Shown: positions 41,777 through 50,836, counted from the stretch's first letter. The stretch is DNA of 64,000 bases from Burkholderia sp. Ax-1719 (GCF_011753055.1 NZ_VWWJ01000006.1:248001-312000); one strand, 5' to 3'. Translations and numbers: made by a program. Notes: generated from the letters alone by a model not told the origin.

Positions 41777-42571
41777 CTAGAACCAGCCCAGCAGCACGTA
41801 GACGTGAAACTGCGCAATCCCGATCAATTCGTGCAAAGCGGATTCGGCGTTACGCAGATTGCCTAGACGCGGCCACAGTCCCAGACGCACATGTCGTACC
41901 TCGGAGACGGCCGGCACCGGATGCATGCCGAAACGCTCGAAGTCCAGCATCGCGCGTGCCATGTGGTAGGACGAGGTTACGACGAAGAGCGTATCGGCGC
42001 GCTGCGAGTGCACGATGGGGGCAACATTGCGCGCGTTCTGCCAGGTCGTGAGGCTGGTGTTTTCCAGCACGAGATTGTCGCGCGCGATGCCTGCGCGCAA
42101 CAGCCAGGGAGCGTAGGTATCGGCTTCGCTTGCCGGGTGATGCTGCGGATTGCCGCCGCTCGCGATCACCTTGCACGTGTCGCCGGCGGCGAGACAGCGC
42201 GCCTGCAGCGCTGCCGATAGCGCAATGCGCGCATAGACGTCATGCTGTGGCGCGAGCGAGCCATCGGGCATCACGTCGGTGCCGCCGCCCAGCATGACGA
42301 TGGCGGTGCGCGCGCCGAACGTCGCCTTTGCCGGATCGTAGGGAGTCCGATACGCCGCGGGCTGGGCCAGATCGAGCAGCGGCTTCGCCAGCCAGCCCGA
42401 GGCGAGCAGCCAGAAAAAGATGACAGTCGTGAGTGCGACAGATCGTCGGGCGCGGCGCCACAGCACGAATAGCGCAAAAAATAGCGCAAATAAACCGAAT
42501 AGAATCAATTTGAATGAGGTAACGTATTGTTTTCGGGATGAAGCGTGTCTCGTGCGCGTGAGCGGCAACAA
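41777..42571 (-). CDS. DUF218 (YdcF/ElyC-like) membrane protein
   Basis: A 264-residue protein with an N-terminal double membrane region (about 20-40, LILFGLFALFFALFVLWR, and 46-62) and a DUF218 domain: TAIVMLGGGTDVMPDGS, VIASGGNPQHHPASEAD, LENTSLTTWQNARNVAPI and VVTSSYHMARAMLDFERFGM. ElyC/SanA members affect cell-envelope integrity. The start is unsure: 42571 is a TTG and no ATG lies near. It is divergent from the small hypothetical gene at 42803. Confidence 0.75.
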   Translation of the reverse strand: MLPLTRTRHASSRKQYVTSFKLILFGLFALFFALFVLWRRARRSVALTTVIFFWLLASGWLAKPLLDLAQPAAYRTPYDPAKATFGARTAIVMLGGGTDVMPDGSLAPQHDVYARIALSAALQARCLAAGDTCKVIASGGNPQHHPASEADTYAPWLLRAGIARDNLVLENTSLTTWQNARNVAPIVHSQRADTLFVVTSSYHMARAMLDFERFGMHPVPAVSEVRHVRLGLWPRLGNLRNAESALHELIGIAQFHVYVLLGWF

Positions 42572-42802
42572 CCGCCGCCGCGTCGATCATGCCGGAAGCC
42601 ACGGCCTTGCGCCGCGCAGCGCTCCATGACGAGCAGCTGGCGTTGCTCGCAGTGCCCGACGCTTTCGCGGGGGCCCGAATAACCTGCAGTCCGTGCCACG
42701 GTGCAGGATAGCGGCAGGGCACGTAATGCTTGCCGACATTGCGCTGCACCAGGTCACACCAGGCGCAATGGCAGCAGGACTGCATTTTAAGAAAGAAGTG
42801 AG

Positions 42803-43126
42803 ATGACCACGTATTCCAACGAAGCAGTACTCGAAGCCTTGCGGCGGGTGCAGTATCGGCAGGTCCCGTGGGCGCGTAGTCCCAAAGTTTTCCAATATCT
42901 GCGTAACCTTGGCCTGATGGATACCGTCAGGCAGCGCACCGTCGCTCCCGCCCCGGGCTTTCACGCTCCCGTCGATATCGCCGTGCTGACCGATCGCGGC
43001 CGGGCGGAATTCGCGCGCCTCGCGCGCGACGAGCGCACCCTCCAATGGACCGACCAGCGTACGGCCGATTACGTCGACGAATCGCTCGTCCAGTCGTCCG
43101 ACGCCGCAGGCACCACCGCTTTATAG
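42803..43126 (+). CDS. conserved hypothetical protein
   Basis: A 107-residue soluble protein (NEAVLEALRRVQYRQVPWAR, KVFQYLRNLGLMDTVRQRTV) that resembles a winged-helix-like fold in pattern, but I cannot name a family. GAAAGAAG lies seven bases upstream of ATG 42803. The gene ends six bases before a hairpin whose T-run is on the minus strand. Confidence 0.6.
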   Translation: MTTYSNEAVLEALRRVQYRQVPWARSPKVFQYLRNLGLMDTVRQRTVAPAPGFHAPVDIAVLTDRGRAEFARLARDERTLQWTDQRTADYVDESLVQSSDAAGTTAL

Positions 43127-43132
43127 CCAGCC

Positions 43133-43162
43133 AAAAAAAAGCCCGTATCGAAAGATACGGGC
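43133..43162 (-). terminator. intrinsic terminator
   Basis: GCCCGTATC / GATACGGGC with a GAAA loop; eight A residues on the plus strand give a T-run for minus-strand transcripts, ending the small exported protein transcript from 43663. It may also serve the convergent gene. Confidence 0.85.
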
Positions 43163-43351
43163 CTACCGGAATTACTGCTGCCACGCTGTGCTTAATGGCA
43201 ATAGATAGACCGCGCGTCGTCGCGGTGGTTCCCGTCATCGCTACGCCTTCTGGATGTCATCGATACGACGCGCGCGTAAGGGCGGCCGTTGGGTCGGCTA
43301 TCGTTATCGCGTGATCTATTTCGCATTGCTGTGCGACGCGTGATAACAGCG

Positions 43352-43663
43352 CTAATGGCGCGAGCGCGGCGGCTCCGGTCGCGGCGGCGGGCTGCGACGG
43401 GCGTTGTCGACGATATCGCCGCGCAGGTCGCCGCGCGGCACCGGCTGCCCCGCATTGTCGGCAGCACGGCTTTCGTTGGGGGGCCACGCATGTGCGCCCG
43501 TACGCGCGATCGGCCAGTGAGCGGCGCTGGATTGCGGCGGCTGGGCCGAAGCGTCGTCTGAGAGCCACGATGCCAGTTGGCCGGGCAATGTGAGCGACGC
43601 AAGCAGGGCGAGGGCGGACAGCGAAACCATGATGCCCCGATTGCGCAGAGTCATGGAATTCAT
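43352..43663 (-). CDS. small exported Pro/Arg-rich protein
   Basis: A 103-residue protein with a signal peptide (about 1-40, GIMVSLSALALLASLTLPGQ, and a likely cut after DDASAQ) and a Pro/Arg-rich disordered tail (RRSPPPRPEPPRSRH). GGGAGG lies six bases before the ATG at 43663. It is convergent to the hypothetical gene at 42803. Family unknown. Confidence 0.55.
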   Translation of the reverse strand: MNSMTLRNRGIMVSLSALALLASLTLPGQLASWLSDDASAQPPQSSAAHWPIARTGAHAWPPNESRAADNAGQPVPRGDLRGDIVDNARRSPPPRPEPPRSRH

Positions 43664-44078
43664 GGCGGCCTCCCGTCAGAGCGGGAAATTGACGTAGGTG
43701 AACATGCTCCTAAGGTACGGGCGGCCGCGAAAGCATGCTGTAAATATTGGTAAATAGATGTTTCGCGCGCATCGATCTGGCGCGCATCCGTGGGACGTCG
43801 ACGGAAATTAGAGGCATTGCACCAGCCGGGATCCAACGCGTGTTTCGTCGCGCCACACTGTGGCGGGCAGACAACAGCTCGGAAGTGCAGCTCAGATGCG
43901 CGGCCCGAAAGTCGCCCAGAAGCGGCCGGCAGCGAACGTCGCTGGAAAGCGACAGCCGGGCGCAGATTGCGCCCGGCGGAGAGAGCGTGAGGAGTCAAAC
44001 CGGGCGCTTTCACGCCCACCAGGTTCAGTCGATCGGAACCCGGCCTACAGCAGATCCAGTCGCGGGATCAAGACGGCG
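43664..44078. other. 415-bp gap, no gene
   Basis: It holds one strong GC hairpin, GCCGGGCGC-AGATT-GCGCCCGGC (43955-43977), without a T-run. It is where a transposase C-terminal part would be expected if the next gene were a normal IS; no such homology is visible. Confidence 0.5.
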
Positions 44079-44480
44079 TCAAGCCATCTTGACGGGTGCG
44101 CGCCACGATTCCGGGTTGGTCCAGAAGGCGCCGCGCAGGCGGTCGCGGCTCGGCGGTGCGGGCGGCTTGGTGGCCGTTGCGCCAATGCGTCCGCGCAGCG
44201 AAATTTCGCGGCCGCTCGTGCCCAGGCGCTTCACGATTTCGGCGAGCGTGCCGTCGGCCTGCCATTCGTCGAAGCGGCGGCGGCAGGTGGGCGGCGAGGG
44301 GTAGCGGCCCGGCAGCTTGGACCAGCCTTCACCCGTCGACAGCACCCAAAGCACTGCGTTGACCACGGCACGCGCTTCGACGCGAGGCCGTCCGCGTCGC
44401 TCGCTCCGTGCGGGTTCCGCACAGAACAACGCCTCGACCAGGGCCCATTCGTTATCTCTCAAATCGTCGAACAGCATCAT
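44079..44480 (-). CDS. DUF4096 transposase-like protein (lone N-terminal domain)
   Basis: A 133-residue protein whose first about 90 residues match the N-terminal HTH-like DUF4096 domain of IS5/IS427-type transposases (DDLRDNEWALVEALFCAEPA, RGRPRVEARAVVNAVLWVLS, WSKLPGRYPSPPTCRRRFDEW). The DDE catalytic part is missing. The last about 40 residues (GATATKPPAPPSRDRLRGAF) are not transposase-like. No terminal inverted repeats or target duplications are seen. The gene has host-like codon use and a good GAGGTG ribosome binding site, so it is either a decayed IS remnant or a domesticated DNA-binding protein. Confidence 0.6.
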   Translation of the reverse strand: MMLFDDLRDNEWALVEALFCAEPARSERRGRPRVEARAVVNAVLWVLSTGEGWSKLPGRYPSPPTCRRRFDEWQADGTLAEIVKRLGTSGREISLRGRIGATATKPPAPPSRDRLRGAFWTNPESWRAPVKMA

Positions 44481-44904
44481 GTTTCACCTCAGCGAAGCTA
44501 TCTCCGGTGCGCTGCCCCGCGCTGCGCACTCTTCATGTACATCCGGCCGGTTGGCGGAGTACCAGGCGGAATCGGTTTTGGACGGGCCAGTCTCATCAAG
44601 CATCGGACCGTCCGCCGATCCTGTGTCTGCCTTAATGCGAGAAGCGTGCCAGCTCGCACACTTTCGTCTCGAAGCCGCGTGGTATCAAGCCTGCGCGGGT
44701 GCTTGCCAGGGGCGTATTCGACTCGAAAACGCATCACCGGGAAATCGGGACAATCACCAATCTTGTGCAAACAGGCCCGCCAGGCGTGCGTTTTCGCTGT
44801 ATTGCTGCACTGCGGCGAACAATTGACGGGCAGATTCACCCTGCTGTAACGATCCAGCAAGCAGCTAAAATTGCATCAAACACAGTGATTCATGAGGCCA
44901 CCGG
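44481..44904. other. 424-bp divergent gap upstream of the LysR gene
   Basis: I see no convincing gene. A minus-strand frame (44498-44860) lacks a ribosome binding site and any recognisable domain. The LysR promoter and operator should lie at the right end. Confidence 0.5.
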
Positions 44905-45807
44905 ATGAATGTGACGTTGCGGCAGTTGCGGGTATTCATCGAAGTCGCGCGTCTGCAGAGCTTCAGCCGCGCGGGGGATGAAATCGGCCTCACCCAGTCG
45001 GCGGTGAGCCGCTGCGTGCGCGAGCTGGAAGCCGAGATGGGCGTCAAGCTCGTCGATCGCACCACGCGCGATGTGCAGTTGACCGACGTGGGCGCCAACC
45101 TGATCGCGACGATTCCGCGCCTGATCGGCGACCTGGACGACGCGCTGCGCGAGATCCGCGAGATCGGCGAGCAGCGGCGCGGGCGGGTGGTGGTGGCCGC
45201 GAGCCCGACCGTCGCGTGCCGGCTGATGCCCGAGGTGGTGGCGGCGTGCGGACGGCAGTTTCCCTACGTGACGCTCGGCCTGCGCGATGACGTGCAAAGC
45301 GACGTGGTGCGCAAGGTGCGTTCGGGAGAGGTGGATTTCGGCGTGGTGATCGGGCCCTTCGTGGGCGCATCGGCGGCGGAAGATCTGGAAACCGAACTGC
45401 TCGCCACGGATTCGTTCTGCGTGGTGGTGCGCGGCGATCATGCGCTCGCGGGCCGCGAAGAGGTGCCGTGGAGAGCGCTCGACGGCGAGCGCCTGGTGAT
45501 GCTCGATCACGCTTCGGGCAGCCGCCCGCTGATCGACGCGGTGATGCGCGAGCAGGGCGTCAATGCGCGCATCGTGCAGGAACTCGGGCATCCGGCGACT
45601 GTTTTCGGACTGGTGGAAGCGGGCGTGGGCGTGAGCGTGCTGCCCTGGCTTGCCTTGCCGGTGCCGGCCGGTTCGTCGCTGCTGGCGCGCTCGCTGGTGC
45701 CGCGCGCCGAGCGCACGGTCGAACTGGTGCGGCGGCGCGACCGTTCGCTGTCGCCCGCCGCCGAGGCGGTGTGGGCGCTGATCCGCGAACTGGGCGGCGA
45801 GCGCTGA
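44905..45807 (+). CDS. LysR-family transcriptional regulator
   Basis: A 300-residue regulator: HTH (TLRQLRVFIEVARLQSFSRA, GLTQSAVSRCVRELEAEMGV) and effector domain with GRVVVAASPTVACRLMPEVV and FGVVIGPFVGA. GAGG lies seven bases before the ATG at 44905. The aminotransferase gene follows on the same strand after 111 bp, but no shared operator could be identified. Effector unknown. Confidence 0.87.
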   Translation: MNVTLRQLRVFIEVARLQSFSRAGDEIGLTQSAVSRCVRELEAEMGVKLVDRTTRDVQLTDVGANLIATIPRLIGDLDDALREIREIGEQRRGRVVVAASPTVACRLMPEVVAACGRQFPYVTLGLRDDVQSDVVRKVRSGEVDFGVVIGPFVGASAAEDLETELLATDSFCVVVRGDHALAGREEVPWRALDGERLVMLDHASGSRPLIDAVMREQGVNARIVQELGHPATVFGLVEAGVGVSVLPWLALPVPAGSSLLARSLVPRAERTVELVRRRDRSLSPAAEAVWALIRELGGER

Positions 45808-45918
45808 AGCGTCCCGCGAAGGCGGCTGGAAATTGGCGCGAGCGTACGCGGCGCTACACTGGTGCGCAGCTGAATTGCGTCCCACCGTCTACTTTCCACG
45901 CTTTCCACGGAACCCTCG

Positions 45919-47160
45919 ATGCGCGATCTCGACCTGTCTTCCTCCGCCACTCCACCGATGAACACGGTGCTTTCGTCGTCCAGCGCGCCAGCCAACGCGC
46001 GCGCGGCGGTGCAGGCGCTACGCGCGTCGCAGATCCGCGAGGTGGCGAACGAAGGTTTCGGCCGCGCCGACGTGCTGCCGTTCTGGTTCGGCGAATCCGA
46101 TCGCGTCACGCCGGCCTTCATCCGCGATGCCGCCGCTCAGGCGCTCACGCGCGGTGACACGTTCTACACGCATAACCTCGGCATCGCGCCGCTGCGCGAA
46201 GCGCTTGCGCGTTATGTGAGCGATTTGCACGGCGCGACGCCTGCCGAGCACATCGCCGTCACCAGCGCGGGCGTGAATGCGCTGATGCTGGCGGCGCAAC
46301 TGGTGACGGGCGCGGGCGACCGTGTGGTCGCGGTGACGCCGCTATGGCCGAATCTCGTCGAAATTCCCAAAATCCTCGGCGCGCATGTTGAAACCGTGGC
46401 GCTCGATTACGGCGCGCGCGGCTGGACGCTCGATCTCGATCGCCTGCTTGCCGCGCTCAAGCCCGGCACGAAGCTGCTCATGATCAACTCGCCGAACAAC
46501 CCGACCGGCTGGGTGATGACGCGCGACGAACAGCGCGCCGTGCTGGCGCATTGCCGCCGCCACGGCATCTGGATCGTCGCCGACGAGGTCTACGAGCGCC
46601 TGTACTATGGCGAAGCCGGTGAACGCACCGCGCCGTCCTTCCTCGATCTCGCTTCGCGCGATGAGCGTTTGATTTGCGTCAATTCTTTCTCGAAAGCCTG
46701 GCTCATGACGGGCTGGCGGCTGGGCTGGATGGTTGCGCCGCGCGCGCTGATGGACGACCTCGGCAAGCTGGTCGAATACAACACGTCCTGCGCGCCGTCG
46801 TTCGTGCAGCAGGCCGGCATCGTCGCGCTGGAGCAGGGCGCGGCTTTCACGCAAACGCTGGTGGACGATCTGCGCGCCTCGCGCGATCACCTCGCGGCGG
46901 CGCTCGCGCAGTTGCCGGGCGTCGACGTCAAGGTGCCGCATGGCGCGATGTATCTGTTTTTCCGGCTCGCGGGCGCGCAGGAGAGCCTCGAACTGTGCAA
47001 GGCGCTGGTGCGGGAGGCGCGTCTCGGACTCGCGCCGGGCAGTGCATTCGGTCCTGAGGGGGAGGGTTTTGTGCGCTGGTGCTATGCCTGCGACACGGCG
47101 CGGCTCGATGCGGGCGTCGAGCGTCTCGCGCGATATCTGGCGCAGCATGGCGCGCGCTGA
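45919..47160 (+). CDS. PLP-dependent class I/II aminotransferase
   Basis: A 413-residue fold-type I aminotransferase. The cofactor site shows SPNNPTGWV (NNPTG 193-197), IVADEVYERLYYG (Asp222 pairs with the pyridine N) and NSFSKAWLMTGWRLGW with the Schiff-base Lys259. It probably uses an aromatic or branched substrate in the aspartate aminotransferase superfamily. The start is uncertain between 45919 and 45958; a Ser-rich tail precedes the conserved part. It follows the LysR gene and may be regulated by it. Confidence 0.87.
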   Translation: MRDLDLSSSATPPMNTVLSSSSAPANARAAVQALRASQIREVANEGFGRADVLPFWFGESDRVTPAFIRDAAAQALTRGDTFYTHNLGIAPLREALARYVSDLHGATPAEHIAVTSAGVNALMLAAQLVTGAGDRVVAVTPLWPNLVEIPKILGAHVETVALDYGARGWTLDLDRLLAALKPGTKLLMINSPNNPTGWVMTRDEQRAVLAHCRRHGIWIVADEVYERLYYGEAGERTAPSFLDLASRDERLICVNSFSKAWLMTGWRLGWMVAPRALMDDLGKLVEYNTSCAPSFVQQAGIVALEQGAAFTQTLVDDLRASRDHLAAALAQLPGVDVKVPHGAMYLFFRLAGAQESLELCKALVREARLGLAPGSAFGPEGEGFVRWCYACDTARLDAGVERLARYLAQHGAR

Positions 47161-47520
47161 AATGCGGGGCGCGGGAGCATCGACATGCGGGCCGCATCGA
47201 TCATCCAATGATCCATACGGTATTGACGCAGACGGGCTAAAACGCGCCGCCGCGCGACTTTACGCCCCCGGCGTTTTTGCGTAAGATGGCGCTCAGTCAC
47301 GCGATTCCCTGCGGGAATTTCGCTGCTCCGTCCGGCTGGGTCTGGCACTTTGTCTCTCTCCAAGTGTGCAAAGCGTCGTTTAGCGGCCCCCCGGTGCGTG
47401 CTCCCATCAATATGACCGATCAGAATCGGGCGAGCGCGTCTCCAGTTCCATATCGTCTTTCGTCTGTCTGATCCGGTTCCCTGAACCTGATTTACCTTAC
47501 TTAGGGTCTGACCTGGCTGC
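47161..47520. other. 360-bp gap before scpB
   Basis: It contains a weak hairpin CGCC-CC-GGCG followed by TTTTT near 47263-47278, possibly ending the aminotransferase transcript. The scpB promoter should be here, but no clear -35/-10 is seen. Confidence 0.4.
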
Positions 47521-48453
47521 ATGAATACCCAAGAGGCGAAGATCGTCCTCGAGACTGCATTGATCTGCACGCAGGAGCCGCTGAAGATCGGCGAGCTGCG
47601 CAAGCTGTTTGCCGACGACATTTCGGCCGACACCGTCCGTAACCTGCTCGAAGACCTGCGGCAAGAATGGTCGGGGCGCGGCGTGGAACTGGTGGGCCTC
47701 GCGTCCGGCTGGCGCTTTCAGAGCAAGCCGGCCATGCGTACGTATCTTGACCGCCTGCATCCCGAAAAGCCGCCGCGTTATTCGCGCGCGGTGCTCGAAA
47801 CGCTCGCCATCATCGCGTACCGGCAGCCGGTCACGCGCGGCGATATCGAGGAAATCCGCGGGGTCACGGTCAATACGCAGGTCGTCAAGCAACTCGAGGA
47901 CCGCAACTGGATCGAAGTGATCGGCCATCGCGACGTGCCGGGACGCCCGGCGCTTTACGCCACGACGCGCCAGTTTCTCGACGATCTCGGCCTGAAATCG
48001 CTCGACGAACTGCCGCCGCTCGACGATCCGTCGAACCAGCTGGGCGAGCAGTTGCTCGCGCAGCATGCGATCGAATTCCCGGAAAGCGAAGTGGCGCAGC
48101 TCATCGCTGAGGCCGCTTCCGAGCGTGGCGACGAAGCGCTGGCGACGGGCACGGACGATGCGGATGCAGAGGCGAACCCGCAGGAAGCGATCGAAGAGCC
48201 GGCCGCTGACACAGCGACAGCGACGCACGACGCGACCGAACACGCGGTTTCGCAAACTGTCGCCGTGCAGGCGCATCTCGATGAATCCGCGTTCGCGCAG
48301 GATCTCGACGCCGGGCTGGCTAATGCAGGCGCAGCGCAGCCCGCTGGCCATGCCGCCGGCGAGCCCGCAGAAGAACACGAAGACCGCCGCGACGCGGCGC
48401 AGGACGACCCCGTCTCGACGACGGACGACGACGCCGCCCGACGCGGCATCTGA
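47521..48453 (+). CDS. scpB: segregation and condensation protein B
   Basis: A 310-residue protein. The first about 190 residues are the ScpB winged-helix pair (AKIVLETALICTQEPLKIGE, PPRYSRAVLETLAIIAYRQP, GVTVNTQVVKQLEDRNWIEV, GRPALYATTRQFLDDLGLKS), which binds ScpA and SMC in the condensin complex for chromosome segregation. The remaining about 115 residues are an acidic Ala/Glu/Asp-rich disordered tail, much longer than usual. ScpA is not next to it. It is followed by rluB after 63 bp, a common Burkholderiales order. The ribosome binding site is weak. Confidence 0.9.
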   Translation: MNTQEAKIVLETALICTQEPLKIGELRKLFADDISADTVRNLLEDLRQEWSGRGVELVGLASGWRFQSKPAMRTYLDRLHPEKPPRYSRAVLETLAIIAYRQPVTRGDIEEIRGVTVNTQVVKQLEDRNWIEVIGHRDVPGRPALYATTRQFLDDLGLKSLDELPPLDDPSNQLGEQLLAQHAIEFPESEVAQLIAEAASERGDEALATGTDDADAEANPQEAIEEPAADTATATHDATEHAVSQTVAVQAHLDESAFAQDLDAGLANAGAAQPAGHAAGEPAEEHEDRRDAAQDDPVSTTDDDAARRGI

Positions 48454-48516
48454 AGCAACAAACACACTGACGCGCCCCTCCCATACGGGCGCGCAACCTG
48501 ACATTTCGAGGTTGTT

Positions 48517-50361
48517 TTGACTGATATCCACGACACCGATTCGACCGACGCGTCCGAATCCGCGCGTCGCGCGTCCTCCACGCGCGATGACGACACGCGC
48601 GCCGCCCACGATGGCGGCGAGGTCGCTGGCCCGCAGGCAGGCGAGCACGCCGCCGAGGGCGAAGACCGTCCGCGCCGCGGCTTGCGCCGCGGTCCGCGTA
48701 GCCTGATCGCACGCCGCCGTGCGGGCGCCAAGGGCAAGAACGAAGGCGCAGCCGATGGCGCGCCGGAAGCGTCCGCCGGCATCGAAACGCCGCCGGACGG
48801 CGAGGTCGCCGCGAAAGTGCGCACGCCGCGCAAGGACAAGGACGCCGCTGTCGCGCCCGCGAAGAAGGGCCGCCGCACTGCTGCGCCCAAGGCCGCGGAA
48901 GGCGCTAACGCCGCGGCTCCGGCAGCCAAAGGCGCGAAGGGCGCTCGTGGCGGCAAGGGCCGCGCTGAAGCGCCGGCTGCGGCCGCCGCAGGCGAAGGCA
49001 CGCAGGACGATCTGTTCCTGTACGTCACGTCGCCGGCATTCGACGCCGACAACGGCGCGGGCACCGGCGTGCGTGCGCCGATGCTGCGCCGTGGCGGCCG
49101 CGCCCAGCAGCCCAAGCGCGTGCTGAGCCCGGACGACGACGCACCGAAGCTGCACAAGGTACTGGCGGACGCGGGCATGGGCTCGCGCCGCGACATGGAA
49201 GAGCTGATCATCGCCGGGCGCGTTTCGGTGAACGGTGAACCGGCGCACATCGGCCAGCGCATTTTGCCGACCGACCAGGTCCGCATCAACGGCAAGCCGA
49301 TCAAGCGCAAGCTGGCCAACAAGCCGCCGCGCGTGCTGATCTATCACAAGCCGACCGGCGAAATCGTCAGCCATGCCGATCCGGAAGGCCGTGCCTCGGT
49401 GTTCGACCGCCTGCCGCCGATGAAAACGGCGAAGTGGCTGGCCGTCGGCCGTCTGGACTTCAACACCGAAGGTCTGCTGATGCTGACGACCTCGGGCGAT
49501 CTGGCCAACCGCTTCATGCACCCGCGCTACAGCGTGGAGCGTGAGTACGCGGTGCGCGTCGTCGGCGAGCTGAGCGAAGGCATGCGCCAGAAGCTGCTCA
49601 AGGGCGTCGAGCTCGAAGACGGCCCGGCGAGCTTCCTGCGCATCCGCGACGGTGGCGGCGAAGGCACGAATCACTGGTATCACGTCGCGCTGGCCGAAGG
49701 CCGTAACCGCGAAGTGCGTCGTATGTTCGAAGCGGCCGGCCTGATGGTGAGCCGCCTGATCCGTACGCGCCACGGCCCGATTGCGCTGCCCAAGGGCCTC
49801 AAGCGCGGCCGCTGGGAAGAGCTCGAAGACAATGAAGTGCGCGCGCTCATGGCCGCAGTCGGTCTGAAGGCGCCGAGCGAAGAGAAGGGCGGTCGTGGCG
49901 GCAAGGAGCAGGAGCGTCGCCAGCCCGATCCGATGCAGACCTCGATGGGCTTTATCAACCGCGAGCCGGTGCTCAGCTCGCACGGTGCGATGGGTCAGCC
50001 GCGTCAGCAGCGTGGTGGTGGCGCAGGCCGCCGTGGCGCGCAGGCCGGTGGTTTCGGCGCGGGTAGCGGGGCGGGTGGATTTGGCGGCGGCTTCGGTGGC
50101 GGCAATGCCGGCGGCAACCGCGGTAATCGCCCCAACGGCGGCGGCAATGGCCGTAGCGGCGGCGCGCGTGGCGACGTCGACGGCAATCGCGCACCGTCCG
50201 GCGGCAAGCGCGCTGGTGGCAATGCCGGCGGTAACGCGGGCGGCAACCGCCGTGGCGCGGGCAACAACGCCGGCGGCAACGCCAATGGCAATCGCGCGGC
50301 AGGCGGCGGCAATCGCACCGGTCAGCGCGGCGCGCCGCGTGGCCGTACGCGCGGCCACTGA
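48517..50361 (+). CDS. rluB: 23S rRNA pseudouridine synthase B, with long tails
   Basis: A 614-residue protein. It has a basic Ala-rich N-terminal extension (about 200 residues), an S4 RNA-binding domain (about 210-265; LHKVLADAGMGSRRDMEELI), and an RsuA/RluB catalytic domain with GRLDFNTEGLLMLTTSGD (Asp314). It makes pseudouridine at 23S rRNA position 2605 (E. coli number). After about residue 470 the protein is a Gly/Asn/Arg-rich tail with many GGN and RGG-like units. It starts with TTG at 48517, with GAGG upstream; family starts are often missed because of this. The tails are much larger than in E. coli RluB (about 290 residues). Confidence 0.88.
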   Translation: MTDIHDTDSTDASESARRASSTRDDDTRAAHDGGEVAGPQAGEHAAEGEDRPRRGLRRGPRSLIARRRAGAKGKNEGAADGAPEASAGIETPPDGEVAAKVRTPRKDKDAAVAPAKKGRRTAAPKAAEGANAAAPAAKGAKGARGGKGRAEAPAAAAAGEGTQDDLFLYVTSPAFDADNGAGTGVRAPMLRRGGRAQQPKRVLSPDDDAPKLHKVLADAGMGSRRDMEELIIAGRVSVNGEPAHIGQRILPTDQVRINGKPIKRKLANKPPRVLIYHKPTGEIVSHADPEGRASVFDRLPPMKTAKWLAVGRLDFNTEGLLMLTTSGDLANRFMHPRYSVEREYAVRVVGELSEGMRQKLLKGVELEDGPASFLRIRDGGGEGTNHWYHVALAEGRNREVRRMFEAAGLMVSRLIRTRHGPIALPKGLKRGRWEELEDNEVRALMAAVGLKAPSEEKGGRGGKEQERRQPDPMQTSMGFINREPVLSSHGAMGQPRQQRGGGAGRRGAQAGGFGAGSGAGGFGGGFGGGNAGGNRGNRPNGGGNGRSGGARGDVDGNRAPSGGKRAGGNAGGNAGGNRRGAGNNAGGNANGNRAAGGGNRTGQRGAPRGRTRGH

Positions 50362-50523
50362 GCGACGACCCAGCGAGCGCTCCGGATAATCAGGTAGCGC
50401 TCGCCAGGCGGCTGCTCGCAACGGCAGCCGTCAACTGCACGCAATCGCTTCGAACTGGTCTTGAAAACGCTTTCAGCGCTGCCATATCCGCCCTCGGATA
50501 CTGTGGCGCAAGCGCCTCGCGGT

Positions 50524-50552
50524 TTGCGTTAAAAGCGAAAAAAGGCTACAAT
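50524..50552 (+). promoter_or_regulatory. sigma-70 promoter of the rimP-nusA-infB operon
   Basis: TTGCGT and TACAAT are separated by 17 bp. Transcription would start near 50559, before two hairpins. Confidence 0.65.
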
Positions 50553-50588
50553 CTCGAAGTCGCTGGGCGTGCGGCTTTTATTTGCGTC

Positions 50589-50606
50589 CCAGGTGCGACC
50601 ACCTGG
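50589..50606 (+). other. leader hairpin 1 upstream of rimP
   Basis: CCAGGTG-CGAC-CACCTGG is a perfect 7-bp stem, 12 bases before the terminator hairpin. It may act as part of a leader switch. Confidence 0.5.
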
Positions 50607-50618
50607 CTAAGTGAGAAG

Positions 50619-50643
50619 ATGGGCGTTTCGCCCATTTTTTTTT
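50619..50643 (+). terminator. terminator or attenuator in the rimP leader
   Basis: ATGGGCG-TTT-CGCCCAT is a perfect 7-bp stem followed by T8. It lies between the promoter and rimP, so it is either a leader attenuator or the end of a small RNA. Confidence 0.85.
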
Positions 50644-50836
50644 GGTTCGGCCGATTGTGTTCGTTGCTTTTATCCGGCATCGGGCGTCATCGTGCAGTAA
50701 AACCATTTATCACGCTGGGTCGGGCTCGCCAATCTGGGTTGAAGTGCAAGAGCGCGCGCTCACCTGGCGCGCGGCCCGCGAATCCCGAATCAAAGGAAGT
50801 TGCCGGCTCGCTGCGCGAACATCTGGAGTGGGCATT

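Larger units (their letters stand above)
50362..50836. other. 475-bp rluB-rimP gap with promoter and leader terminator
   Basis: Contents in order: a hairpin CGGCTGC-TCGCAACG-GCAGCCG (50409-50430) after rluB, a sigma-70 promoter (50524-50552), two leader hairpins (50589-50606; 50619-50643) and about 190 bp before rimP. No tRNA is seen, unlike the metY tRNA of E. coli. Confidence 0.75.

Noticed and set aside
44498..44860. A 120-codon minus-strand frame
   Set aside because: No ribosome binding site, odd composition and no domain.
47497..50421. A 974-codon open frame antisense to scpB and rluB
   Set aside because: Ala/Arg repeats mirror the tails of the real genes; no recognisable domain.
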